Source of the DNA: Candidatus Altarchaeales archaeon A3
Lineage (GTDB): Archaea > Altiarchaeota > Altiarchaeia > Altiarchaeales > Altiarchaeaceae
Length of the DNA: 8,512 nt
NCBI GenBank assembly: GCA_002083985.1
Contig: MTER01000017.1
Coordinates: forward strand, 1 to 8,512
Direction of reading: 5' to 3'
The stretch's first letter is position 1; each line of letters opens with the position of its first letter. The notes beneath the pieces were generated by a model that worked only from the letters and a program-made list of their open reading frames with translations, was not told the DNA's origin and searched no databases. A program made the position numbers and the translations under genes. Below are positions 1 to 5,865 of the stretch, piece by piece.

Positions 1-71
1 ATTACTAAAAACCGCAGGTTTTTAATCTTTAAAAATCTATGAGATTTTTAAATTACATTTGAAAATTTCAA
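1..71 (+). repeat. Left-end copy of a hairpin repeat (inverted copy at the right end)
   Basis: Two hairpins with three-base loops follow each other. The first has stem TAAAAACC (6-13), loop GCA and stem GGTTTTTA (17-24). The second has stem TTTAAAAATCT (28-38), loop ATG and stem AGATTTTTAAA (42-52). From position 17 inward this sequence matches the reverse complement of the window's last bases (8459-8512), and the similarity continues weakly to about 71 (TTGAAA plus a T-rich stretch at the same spacing). The second hairpin varies between copies at a paired position and stays paired, which supports a real structure. It could be a dispersed repeat, an end of a mobile unit, or a terminator. Confidence 0.7.
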
Positions 72-369
72 AAAATCAAAAAAATTTACCCGTAATTTTC
101 GGGGTGGCTGAATAGTTACTAAAATTTAAAGAGGTTCAAAGGTAAAAAAGTTATTTTGTAACATGTCTATTTAAATTCTAAATTTGTCAGTAATCAATTT
201 CATATAACTGTTTCAGTATAAAAGAAGTTTTTGGTACATCCAAAAATTTGGACAAACTTTTAATTTGTATTTTACTCACCGTTATCGGAAATAACACCGA
301 ACGACAATAGGAGCTAGAGTTTTTGATGGCACTGATACTTCTTAAATATTACAGTTATCTGAAATTGCA
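72..369. other. Non-coding stretch downstream of the membrane-protein gene
   Basis: No convincing gene lies here on either strand. The stretch is AT-rich and contains one structured element (200-292, listed separately). A short GC-richer patch near 91-118 includes TTTCGGGGTGGCTGAATAG, whose nature I do not recognise. No clear terminator with a T-run directly follows the membrane-protein gene (reading minus, below 370). Confidence 0.5.
200..292 (+). repeat. Structured element B, attC-like ends
   Basis: The element starts with TCATATAAC (200-208) and ends with CGTTATCGGAAAT (280-292). These are the same end sequences, read on the opposite strand, as element A at 1757-1860. The middle differs from A but is also self-complementary: TTTTTGG (228-234) pairs with CCAAAAA (240-246) around a five-base loop, and AAAAG (220-224) can pair with CTTTT (257-261). 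CAGTATA (214-220) sits just inside the left end, as in A. Conserved AAC...GTT ends, a variable middle and preserved folding resemble integron attC sites. No integrase is present, and A and B are inverted rather than in the same orientation, so this reading is tentative. Confidence 0.4.
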
Positions 370-1011
370 TTATTTATCACCTCCTATCGCCAATTGTCTT
401 AATATTTTCCTATATTTAATTAGTTTTTCATTTACTTCTCGCATTTCTATAACTACTTGCTTATATTCAGGAAAATTTTGTTGAATTTGTTGGGGCGTAA
501 GTTTCTCATTTTCCTTTTTGTTTGATTCATTTTCATACCACCTTCTAAACTTTGCTTGCCATTTTGTTAAATTAGGACGGATTCCATCATTTAGTACTTC
601 TACTACTATTCTTACAATCTCCCTAGTGCTTTCATTTTTTCTAACTTTAGACACAGGAATACATTTGATTAATTCTCTTGTTATCTTAAAAAACTCATAC
701 CACGAATTATAAAGTTCTACAATAACATCATTTTCAAAATCAATTGGCATCCCAATTTTTCTTGTGCTTAATTCTACCCATAGTTTATATGCTACTTGCA
801 TGTCTTCGTAATTTGGTTTAATTTTGATTGTATTGCTTCCTATTCCAATTGTTGCTTCATCAATCTCATAAACTTTGCCTCTTAATTCTTTGAAGAATTT
901 TAAGCATAAAAACCAAACAATAATAGCAACGACTGTGATTAAAATTAACCATTTACTTACGAGTATTTGAATATTCCAATCAGTATCCATGAATAGTTTT
1001 ATTAAATCCAT
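370..1011 (-). CDS. Small membrane-anchored protein, probable partner of the TIR protein
   Basis: The 213-residue protein has one strong hydrophobic segment at about residues 18-39 (rich in I, L, V and W). A basic stretch follows at 38-46, which suggests that the long C-terminal part lies in the cytoplasm. After a short beta-like stretch (48-65) the rest looks helical and charged, with several tryptophans (including a WQAKFRRWYE motif at 151-160) and a coiled-coil-like tail (183-208). I do not recognise a named family. The gene begins one base after the stop of the TIR gene, so the two are surely co-transcribed and probably translationally coupled. A GGGG stretch at 1020-1023 lies eight bases before the start and can act as ribosome binding site. 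By context I infer a membrane effector or sensor that works with the TIR protein; this is not shown by any motif. Confidence 0.8.
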   Translation of the reverse strand: MDLIKLFMDTDWNIQILVSKWLILITVVAIIVWFLCLKFFKELRGKVYEIDEATIGIGSNTIKIKPNYEDMQVAYKLWVELSTRKIGMPIDFENDVIVELYNSWYEFFKITRELIKCIPVSKVRKNESTREIVRIVVEVLNDGIRPNLTKWQAKFRRWYENESNKKENEKLTPQQIQQNFPEYKQVVIEMREVNEKLIKYRKILRQLAIGGDK

Positions 1012-1012
1012 A

Positions 1013-1540
1013 TCATTTACCCCGATTATTCTTAAATTGCGGCCTATTATTATTTATCAAATGAGAACTGTTTGTTTTTGCGTTGAATGCATCTTCAATC
1101 CATCTTTTTATTTTATTTGTATTTTCAGTCCAATCATGAAATTTGGCATATCCAGATTCAAGATTATCAACCAATCTTGGGGGAACAATATTTGGTGGAT
1201 TGTAATCTCCATCTTTCCCATAAGCAGGATGATTAGGTAAGCATATTCCCAATAATCCGGAATAACCTCCGACTTTTTTCATTAAAGCTGCGGAAATTTC
1301 CCAATCAACGTGCTTTCTACAATAAGTTTTTGGACTCACTAAAACAACAAGAACAGACGTATCTGAAATATATCCTTTTTGAATGATTCTTTTTATATAT
1401 TCTGTACTTCTTTCAGTATTTATATCCCCCTCGTTTACAGATTTATTTATAAACAAATGCCCAAATAAATTTTCAAATTTATTTCTATACTCCTCATCAT
1501 CTTCATGATAATAGCTTATAAATACTTTGTGCCGTGTCAT
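1013..1540 (-). CDS. TIR-like domain protein (MTH538/DUF1863 type, ThsB-like)
   Basis: The 175-residue soluble protein consists almost entirely of one TIR-like domain. It opens with the first TIR strand and loop (KVFISYYHEDD, residues 5-15). A hydrophobic central strand follows (TSVLVVLVSP, 61-70), then a helix carrying HVDWEISAAL (77-86). Glu81 there is at the position expected for the catalytic glutamate of NAD-cleaving TIR domains. The motif order matches the MTH538/DUF1863 family, which includes Thoeris ThsB; family members turn NAD+ into signal molecules or deplete it during phage infection. The C-terminal 25 residues are polar and probably disordered. It is the first gene of a two-gene operon with the membrane protein. 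No strong Shine-Dalgarno sequence precedes the start (an A-rich leader), but the domain starts five residues in, which fixes the start well. The family call is firm; the enzymatic activity is inferred. Confidence 0.9.
   Translation of the reverse strand: MTRHKVFISYYHEDDEEYRNKFENLFGHLFINKSVNEGDINTERSTEYIKRIIQKGYISDTSVLVVLVSPKTYCRKHVDWEISAALMKKVGGYSGLLGICLPNHPAYGKDGDYNPPNIVPPRLVDNLESGYAKFHDWTENTNKIKRWIEDAFNAKTNSSHLINNNRPQFKNNRGK
1020..1023 (-). promoter_or_regulatory. Ribosome binding site of the membrane-protein gene
   Basis: GGGG on the minus strand lies inside the last codons of the TIR gene, eight bases before the ATG at 1011. It supports that start and coupled translation of the pair. Confidence 0.45.
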
Positions 1541-1575
1541 TTTTTAGTTAAATAATTTTTTTGTTGAATACTTTA

Positions 1576-1602
1576 ATTATTAAGTTTCACGAACTTGCTC
1601 AA
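1576..1602 (-). promoter_or_regulatory. Weak candidate promoter of the TIR operon
   Basis: On the minus strand TTGAGC (1602-1597) resembles a -35 box and AATAAT (1581-1576) a -10 box. The 15-base spacer is shorter than the usual 17. The -10 would leave a leader of about 30 bases before the ATG at 1540. In such AT-rich DNA chance matches are common, so this is only a candidate. Confidence 0.25.
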
Positions 1603-1756
1603 TATTAAGAGGCAAATCAATCGTAACAGTCAAAAAATCACAAATAACCTCCACTTTTTATTGAGCATATTCAGTTTCACAATAAATAACTTTTTTAAAT
1701 TTTGTACATATTCAATGTTAAATGTTAATCCATCAAACCATTGATTGCCCTCAAAA

Positions 1757-1860
1757 ATTTCCGATAACGTTTCAGCATATCTGATGTTTGCCGTAGTGAA
1801 ACGGAGGCAAATATGGGTCGAGCGACGGCAGGAGCGAACCAGATATACTGTGTTATATGA
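1757..1860 (-). repeat. Structured element A, attC-like, inverted relative to element B
   Basis: Read on the minus strand it begins TCATATAAC (1860-1852) and ends CGTTATCGGAAAT (1769-1757). On the plus strand the folding is clear. ATAAC (1764-1768) pairs with GTTAT (1852-1856). CAGCATATCTG (1773-1783) pairs with CAGATATACTG (1840-1850) with one mismatch. Inside, TTTGCC (1787-1792) pairs with GGCAAA (1806-1811) and GTCG (1817-1820) with CGAC (1823-1826), giving a branched cruciform. The size of about 100 bases, conserved AAC...GTT ends and variable paired middle resemble an integron attC site. It is notably richer in G and C than its surroundings. It could also be a structured non-mobile repeat or a small RNA. 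Confidence 0.5.
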
Positions 1861-1914
1861 CCCGAACGGAGCTTTGCGGAGTGAGGGTGCAACGGGGTTC
1901 GACTGATAGGGAGA

Positions 1915-1987
1915 ACGTACATTTTTTCCTTATTATTCTTTTTCACTCTGCTTTTTTCATTCAATTATTTATAAAATAAGATTTTTC
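1915..1987 (-). repeat. Left inverted flank repeat of the restriction-modification module
   Basis: Read outward from the module (minus strand) it has three blocks that recur in the same order and outward direction at 7816-8126. These are GAAAAATCTTATTTTATAA (1987-1969, exact over 19 bases), AAAAAGCAGAGTGAAAAA (1956-1939, exact over 18 bases) and AAAAATGTACGT (1926-1915, one mismatch). The last two blocks are separated by exactly 12 bases in both copies. A further GTCATATAAC (1861-1852) recurs at 8125-8134, after an extra stretch of about 50 bases in this copy. These are diverged copies of one sequence that bracket positions 1988-7815. Confidence 0.7.
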
Positions 1988-1988
1988 C

Positions 1989-2037
1989 GTTTTAAAAAAT
2001 GGAATAGGGGTTAAGGGTGAATTCCATTTTTTAAAAC
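1989..2037. repeat. Long hairpin with G-rich loop, 17-bp perfect stem
   Basis: GTTTTAAAAAATGGAAT (1989-2005) and its exact reverse complement (2021-2037) enclose a 15-base loop containing AGGGGTTAAGGG. The next hairpin (2051-2105) has a closely similar loop. It lies downstream of the SIR2-like gene and may serve as a terminator or RNA 3' end, but no clean T-run follows it on the minus strand. Confidence 0.65.
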
Positions 2038-2050
2038 ACCTTATTGTCTT

Positions 2051-2105
2051 CAAATAAAGGTAAAAAGAAAGGGGTTTAAGGGGAATGAATTTTTGCCTTT
2101 ATTTG
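2051..2105 (-). terminator. Hairpin just after the SIR2-like gene, probable operon end
   Basis: A 16-bp stem (2051-2066 with 2090-2105, one imperfect pair) encloses a 23-base loop with AGGGGTTTAAGGGG on the plus strand. It begins five bases beyond the stop of the last gene of the restriction operon, where a terminator is expected. The imperfect pair is a U-G wobble in plus-strand RNA but a C-A mismatch in minus-strand RNA. No T-run follows directly, so termination is inferred from position. Confidence 0.4.
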
Positions 2106-2110
2106 GTTTA

Positions 2111-3361
2111 TCAGTCAGGCAATTCATATGTAATTGATTCAGCTTCAAAAAGAAAAATATTTTTTGTTGGAAATAGTTTTTTCGCTTTATTAAAGTTTTT
2201 TATTTTACTGTTTTCACGAGTTGAGATGTATATAGAATCTACTTTTGATGATTCAATTTGAGCAAATATATGAGAATCATTATCATCAAGAGAACTGCCA
2301 ATAATAACTAATGATCCTGAAAGTACTGATAATTTTTGCAATGCTTTTTTAAGGTATTCACTTTTATTAATGGCTTCAATTTTATTTTCTGATTGAAATA
2401 CACATACAACCTCTTTTTCATCATTATTTAAAATTTGTTCTAATTTATCATAAAGTGCTTTATCTGTTGTTCGAGTAATTTTTTTTTCTATCTTTCCGTC
2501 TCTATAAATATGAAAAGCTCCATGTAGAAAAAATAAATTTTGTGTTTCTTTTGCTATACCAAATACAAACTCAGTAGTACTACCAAACAATGTTTGTGGT
2601 CTACTCCCATCATCAACTTTTTTAAGTACAGGATTTTTCTTTTCTTCCTCTAAAATAGAATCTACTACTTTTTCAATATCTTTTTTGGTCCAACCTTTAC
2701 TTTTTTGTTTTGAATAAACACGAATTTCAGCAATAAAATTACTTTTTGTCAATGTATTCATTCCATGCGAAATTTTTTCTTTACGAAATGTAAAATTCAA
2801 AACTCCTTTTTCTCTTGCTTCTTTAATTTCTGCATAAATATTATTTTGGAGAATATCTAAATCCTCTTCAATAAACTTGAGGGTTGATTGAAAAACCAAT
2901 GTCCTTTCTTCTAATTTGAAGTTTAAAAGTAAGAGATAGAGAAAAGAATCATAGTTGAGTGTAAAATAATTCTGAAAGTGTTTAAGTAATATATAAACTC
3001 CCTCGTTTTGTTCCGCATAAATATTTTTAATCCCTTCTTTAACAATTTCATGAGTTGCCCTCATAAAATCTTGTTTCACTTTATTTGCTACATATTTTTG
3101 AAGAAAAATATTTTGCTTATCAATATCTTTTATAAGTTCTCCTATAAATTTTTCTAAATTAAAGTTACATTTTTTTACAATATCTTCGGCATCTTTGTAT
3201 ATTCCAAGATCATTTTGGAGCATTTTTTGAAATATCGCAGAATAACTTGTATTCACTCCTAAACCTCTATTAAAACCATTACCAAGTAATAAATGACATT
3301 CTTTACCATCTATTTTTTCAAGAATCTCAGGATATTTTAATAGAGTTATTTCTTCTGTCAT
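2111..3361 (-). CDS. SIR2-like protein of the DUF4917 type, putative NAD-dependent defence effector
   Basis: With the start chosen at 3361 the protein has 416 residues. Four SIR2-like signatures appear in order. They are a nucleotide-binding loop (LLLGNGFNRGLG, 24-35), a TLNYDSF motif (134-140), an FFLHGAFH motif (277-284) whose histidine matches the catalytic LHG histidine of sirtuins, and a late LVIIGSSLDDND strand and turn (351-362). A charged helical insert at about 150-275 separates the core halves. This is the pattern of DUF4917, a SIR2-like group; related SIR2 proteins deplete NAD+ in phage-infected cells. An upstream ATG at 3505 is also in frame, but it would add 48 residues that overlap the endonuclease gene and do not belong to the fold. 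The chosen start still overlaps that gene by 35 bases, so the two are translationally linked. The family is well supported; NAD cleavage is inference. Confidence 0.82.
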   Translation of the reverse strand: MTEEITLLKYPEILEKIDGKECHLLLGNGFNRGLGVNTSYSAIFQKMLQNDLGIYKDAEDIVKKCNFNLEKFIGELIKDIDKQNIFLQKYVANKVKQDFMRATHEIVKEGIKNIYAEQNEGVYILLKHFQNYFTLNYDSFLYLLLLNFKLEERTLVFQSTLKFIEEDLDILQNNIYAEIKEAREKGVLNFTFRKEKISHGMNTLTKSNFIAEIRVYSKQKSKGWTKKDIEKVVDSILEEEKKNPVLKKVDDGSRPQTLFGSTTEFVFGIAKETQNLFFLHGAFHIYRDGKIEKKITRTTDKALYDKLEQILNNDEKEVVCVFQSENKIEAINKSEYLKKALQKLSVLSGSLVIIGSSLDDNDSHIFAQIESSKVDSIYISTRENSKIKNFNKAKKLFPTKNIFLFEAESITYELPD

Positions 3362-4955
3362 TTTTTTTAATGCTACAATATAAATTTCTTTCATTTTCCA
3401 AATGTTCAACAAATCCCTCAATTGTTTTTGGATAAATTGATAGTTTTTCTTTTTCTCTGACAAATTCAATTTGTCTTTCTGAATCAATAAAAATACTTGG
3501 TGCAATAAAGTAACACATTGATCTTTCTGATTTTTGACTAAATTTTTCTAAATGCCTTGAAATAGGCCAAACTTCCATCATTGTTTGCGTTCTACCTTCT
3601 GCCATTGTAACCTCGATCAAAATTCCATCTGTATTTTCAAAACATTCAATATCTCCTTGATTTCCATTTCCCCCAGCCGTTGATGTTGGAACTCCTTCAT
3701 CGTCGCAAGGATAATTTGGAATTACTTTTACATGGGGAAATTTTGATTTTACAGCTAACGAAGTCAAAAATTCTAGTCTGATTGGATTTGATAAATATTT
3801 CAAAATATCATCGTTTGAAATCCCCTTTTGAGATAGTATAGAAAGTTCTTGTTTGATTTTTTCAAATGAATAAATCCCAGTCCATTTTTCTAAATATTTA
3901 TTATTTTCTTCAACTCCAACAGCTTTACTTACAAATGAAATGAGATTTTCATCTGTTCGAGCCATGTAATCAAAATATTCTCTTTCTGTTTCAAATTTTG
4001 GATATTTTGAATATGTTTTTAAAACATAATCAACTTTTTCTTGTTCGTTTGTGTTTATATCAATAAATCTTCCTCCACCTCTCAAAGAAATTAAACCTGT
4101 TAATCTCATTTTTCTAATAAATTCATCTGGATATTCATTCATTACTGATTTTGGTTTGAATTTCTTAAATTCTCCTTCCATTATTTGATTCACACAAATA
4201 TCAATAATCACCTCCCAACTAGGATTGTATTTATACTTTTTTCTAATGTTTTTTATGAGTTTATACAATACATCTGCATTATTATCTTTCCAAAAAATAA
4301 CCAAGGGTAGTTCTAATTTGGAAATTCCTGCTCCATTTAATTCTTTGTCAGAGTTTAGTTTTTGAATTACTTGTAATAATAAAATCAAAGGTACATTTTC
4401 ATTTAAAACTCTTACAAATGGATTGTTTCTTTGAGATTTCGCAAGTGCATGTAAAAAGGCTTGTTGTTCAAATTCAGGATGAGAATCAAAAATCAAAATA
4501 TAATTTTCATCTGTTTTGACTTCTATTGAATTTGCTAAAATTAAACCGATTTTTGAAAATTCTATTTTTTCATTTTGCCAAAAATAAACAAACCCCAATT
4601 CTTTTGCAAAATCAAAAACTGTTGCAAACCTTGATGGCCATCCTCTATCAAAACCAGCTTCTTTGTGTTCTTGAGGATTATTGTATAGCATATTTTTTAC
4701 TTCTGAATCAGAAAGCAAAACATTAGAAAATTCACCGTTTTTTGTATCATTCCATTTGCCTTTTACTGTATTTGTTTTGATCATTGGACGATATAATCCA
4801 TAGCGGATTAGCTCCCCCATAATTTTTTGAGCTAATTCATTAGTTAAAATTTCACTATCAAAATTACTAAGGATATTTAATAATCCTTTCATTCTTTTTG
4901 GATTTCTTATGGTTGTCGTAAAAAGTAATGGCTTATATTCTGAATTTCTTTTCAT
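3327..4955 (-). CDS. Type IIS restriction endonuclease, AlwI/PleI/BstNBI family
   Basis: The 542-residue protein opens with the N-terminal signature of the AlwI family (LLFTTTIRNPKRMKGLL, 10-26), part of the DNA-recognition half. The nuclease half is at about 390-490. It contains EFLTSLAV (395-402), then Asp435 in GDIE, Glu448 in LIEVT and Glu461 in MEVWP. As I recall the nicking relative Nt.BspD6I, its active-site residues have the same 13-residue spacings (D456, E469, E482), so the active site looks intact. Enzymes of this family bind short asymmetric sites (GGATC for AlwI, GAGTC for PleI and BstNBI) and cut a few bases to one side. The present specificity cannot be read from sequence. The gene starts four bases after the second methyltransferase gene. 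A GAGGAGG motif about 24 bases before the ATG is too far to be a normal ribosome binding site, so coupling to the upstream gene is likely. Confidence 0.93.
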   Translation of the reverse strand: MKRNSEYKPLLFTTTIRNPKRMKGLLNILSNFDSEILTNELAQKIMGELIRYGLYRPMIKTNTVKGKWNDTKNGEFSNVLLSDSEVKNMLYNNPQEHKEAGFDRGWPSRFATVFDFAKELGFVYFWQNEKIEFSKIGLILANSIEVKTDENYILIFDSHPEFEQQAFLHALAKSQRNNPFVRVLNENVPLILLLQVIQKLNSDKELNGAGISKLELPLVIFWKDNNADVLYKLIKNIRKKYKYNPSWEVIIDICVNQIMEGEFKKFKPKSVMNEYPDEFIRKMRLTGLISLRGGGRFIDINTNEQEKVDYVLKTYSKYPKFETEREYFDYMARTDENLISFVSKAVGVEENNKYLEKWTGIYSFEKIKQELSILSQKGISNDDILKYLSNPIRLEFLTSLAVKSKFPHVKVIPNYPCDDEGVPTSTAGGNGNQGDIECFENTDGILIEVTMAEGRTQTMMEVWPISRHLEKFSQKSERSMCYFIAPSIFIDSERQIEFVREKEKLSIYPKTIEGFVEHLENERNLYCSIKKNDRRNNSIKIS

Positions 4956-4959
4956 AATT

Positions 4960-5865
4960 TTAATAGTTAAAAACTAAAACCTCCTCAAAATCTTTGTTTG
5001 AGTTGTCATGATAACTTATATAATTACTTTTAATTTTTGTGCTATTATATTTATTCATCCAGTTCATGAATATGTGATTTTTTCTTCCTTTGTATGTAGT
5101 AACATTTGAAATAGCAAACTTAATACTTCTTTCATTTAATTCATCAAGCAAAGTTAATAATTCAATTTCTTTTTCTTCATTCCAAATCTTGTTGTATTCA
5201 CTAAAAGTAATCAAATAAGGAGGATCTAAATACATGAAATCATTCTTTTTGAATCCGTTTTTTTTAATAAATGGCTTGAAGTCGAGATTTTCTATTTTTA
5301 TTTCTTTTTTTCTTACAAAATCAAAATAATCTTTAATTGCTGTTTCGACATTTTTATTAAAATCAACATTTCCAACTGGAACATTAAATTCGCCTTTAGA
5401 GTTAAATCTTAACATTCTATTAAATCCATAAATAAGCAAAATATACAAAAGTATAGAATCTTTTCTTTTTGCTTTGTTAAAATCATTTTTCAGTTTATTA
5501 TACCCATCTTGATTGTATTTTGCATAATAGGTTTTTTTATATTCTTCTTTTAATTCTTTTGGCACAATATCCTCAATAAACGATCTTGAAAGATTGTATT
5601 TTTTTACATATTTTAAAACTTCAACTAAAAAATCTTTTTCGTTTGATTGTCCTTTCAAAAAATTATGTAAATCAAAAACATATTGATCAACATCATTTAA
5701 TATATATTTTTTTGCTTCTATATTCAAAAACACAGTTCCACCTCCAACAAACGGCTCAATAAAAGTATCAATATTTTTTGGAAAATATTGTTTAATTTCT
5801 TGAATAAGTTTGTACTTGTCTCCAACATAAAACATTGGAGATCTTTTTACTTTTTTATCTTTCAT
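4960..5865 (-). CDS. N6-adenine DNA methyltransferase, Dam-like D12 class
   Basis: The 301-residue protein is a complete alpha-class adenine methyltransferase. Motif X is YVGDKYKLI (13-21). The S-adenosylmethionine-binding motif I is FIEPFVGGGTVFLN (35-48). The Dam-type region GFNRMLRFNSKGEFNVPVG is at 147-165. The catalytic motif IV is DPPY (214-217), and the C terminus has the common EEVLVFNY ending (294-301). Length and order match Dam and DpnII-type enzymes. It transfers a methyl group to adenine in the target site and so protects host DNA from the neighbouring endonuclease. With the fused enzyme upstream it forms a pair, as expected when each strand of an asymmetric site needs its own enzyme. 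The start overlaps the end of the upstream gene by 11 bases, and an AAGG site six bases before the ATG supports it. Confidence 0.95.
   Translation of the reverse strand: MKDKKVKRSPMFYVGDKYKLIQEIKQYFPKNIDTFIEPFVGGGTVFLNIEAKKYILNDVDQYVFDLHNFLKGQSNEKDFLVEVLKYVKKYNLSRSFIEDIVPKELKEEYKKTYYAKYNQDGYNKLKNDFNKAKRKDSILLYILLIYGFNRMLRFNSKGEFNVPVGNVDFNKNVETAIKDYFDFVRKKEIKIENLDFKPFIKKNGFKKNDFMYLDPPYLITFSEYNKIWNEEKEIELLTLLDELNERSIKFAISNVTTYKGRKNHIFMNWMNKYNSTKIKSNYISYHDNSNKDFEEVLVFNY

Larger units (their letters stand above)
1541..2110. other. Repeat-rich intergenic region between the two operons
   Basis: No credible gene is present. In order it holds the upstream region of the TIR operon (1541-1756), structured element A (1757-1860), a visibly GC-richer stretch (about 1861-1914), one inverted flank repeat of the restriction module (1915-1987), and twin hairpins directly downstream of the SIR2-like gene (1989-2105). 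It reads as a junction where separate accessory modules were joined. Confidence 0.6.

Noticed and set aside
989..1240. Open frame on the plus strand
   Set aside because: It is antisense to the well-supported TIR gene and has no protein features of its own. The same holds for plus-strand frames at 518-712 and 4526-4726.
1632..1763. Minus-strand open stretch of about 44 codons without a start
   Set aside because: It might be a gene fragment, but it begins in the element A end sequence, has no start codon near its beginning and matches no family with confidence.
1725..1964. Open frame of 79 codons, minus strand
   Set aside because: It runs through the flank repeat and the structured element A. 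Its translation shows no domain, and the frame exists because the GC-richer repeat lacks stops.
3362..3505. Longer N terminus for the SIR2-like protein (ATG at 3505)
   Set aside because: The 48 extra residues overlap the endonuclease gene, are unlike the fold, and the family's nucleotide loop already sits about 24 residues after the ATG at 3361.
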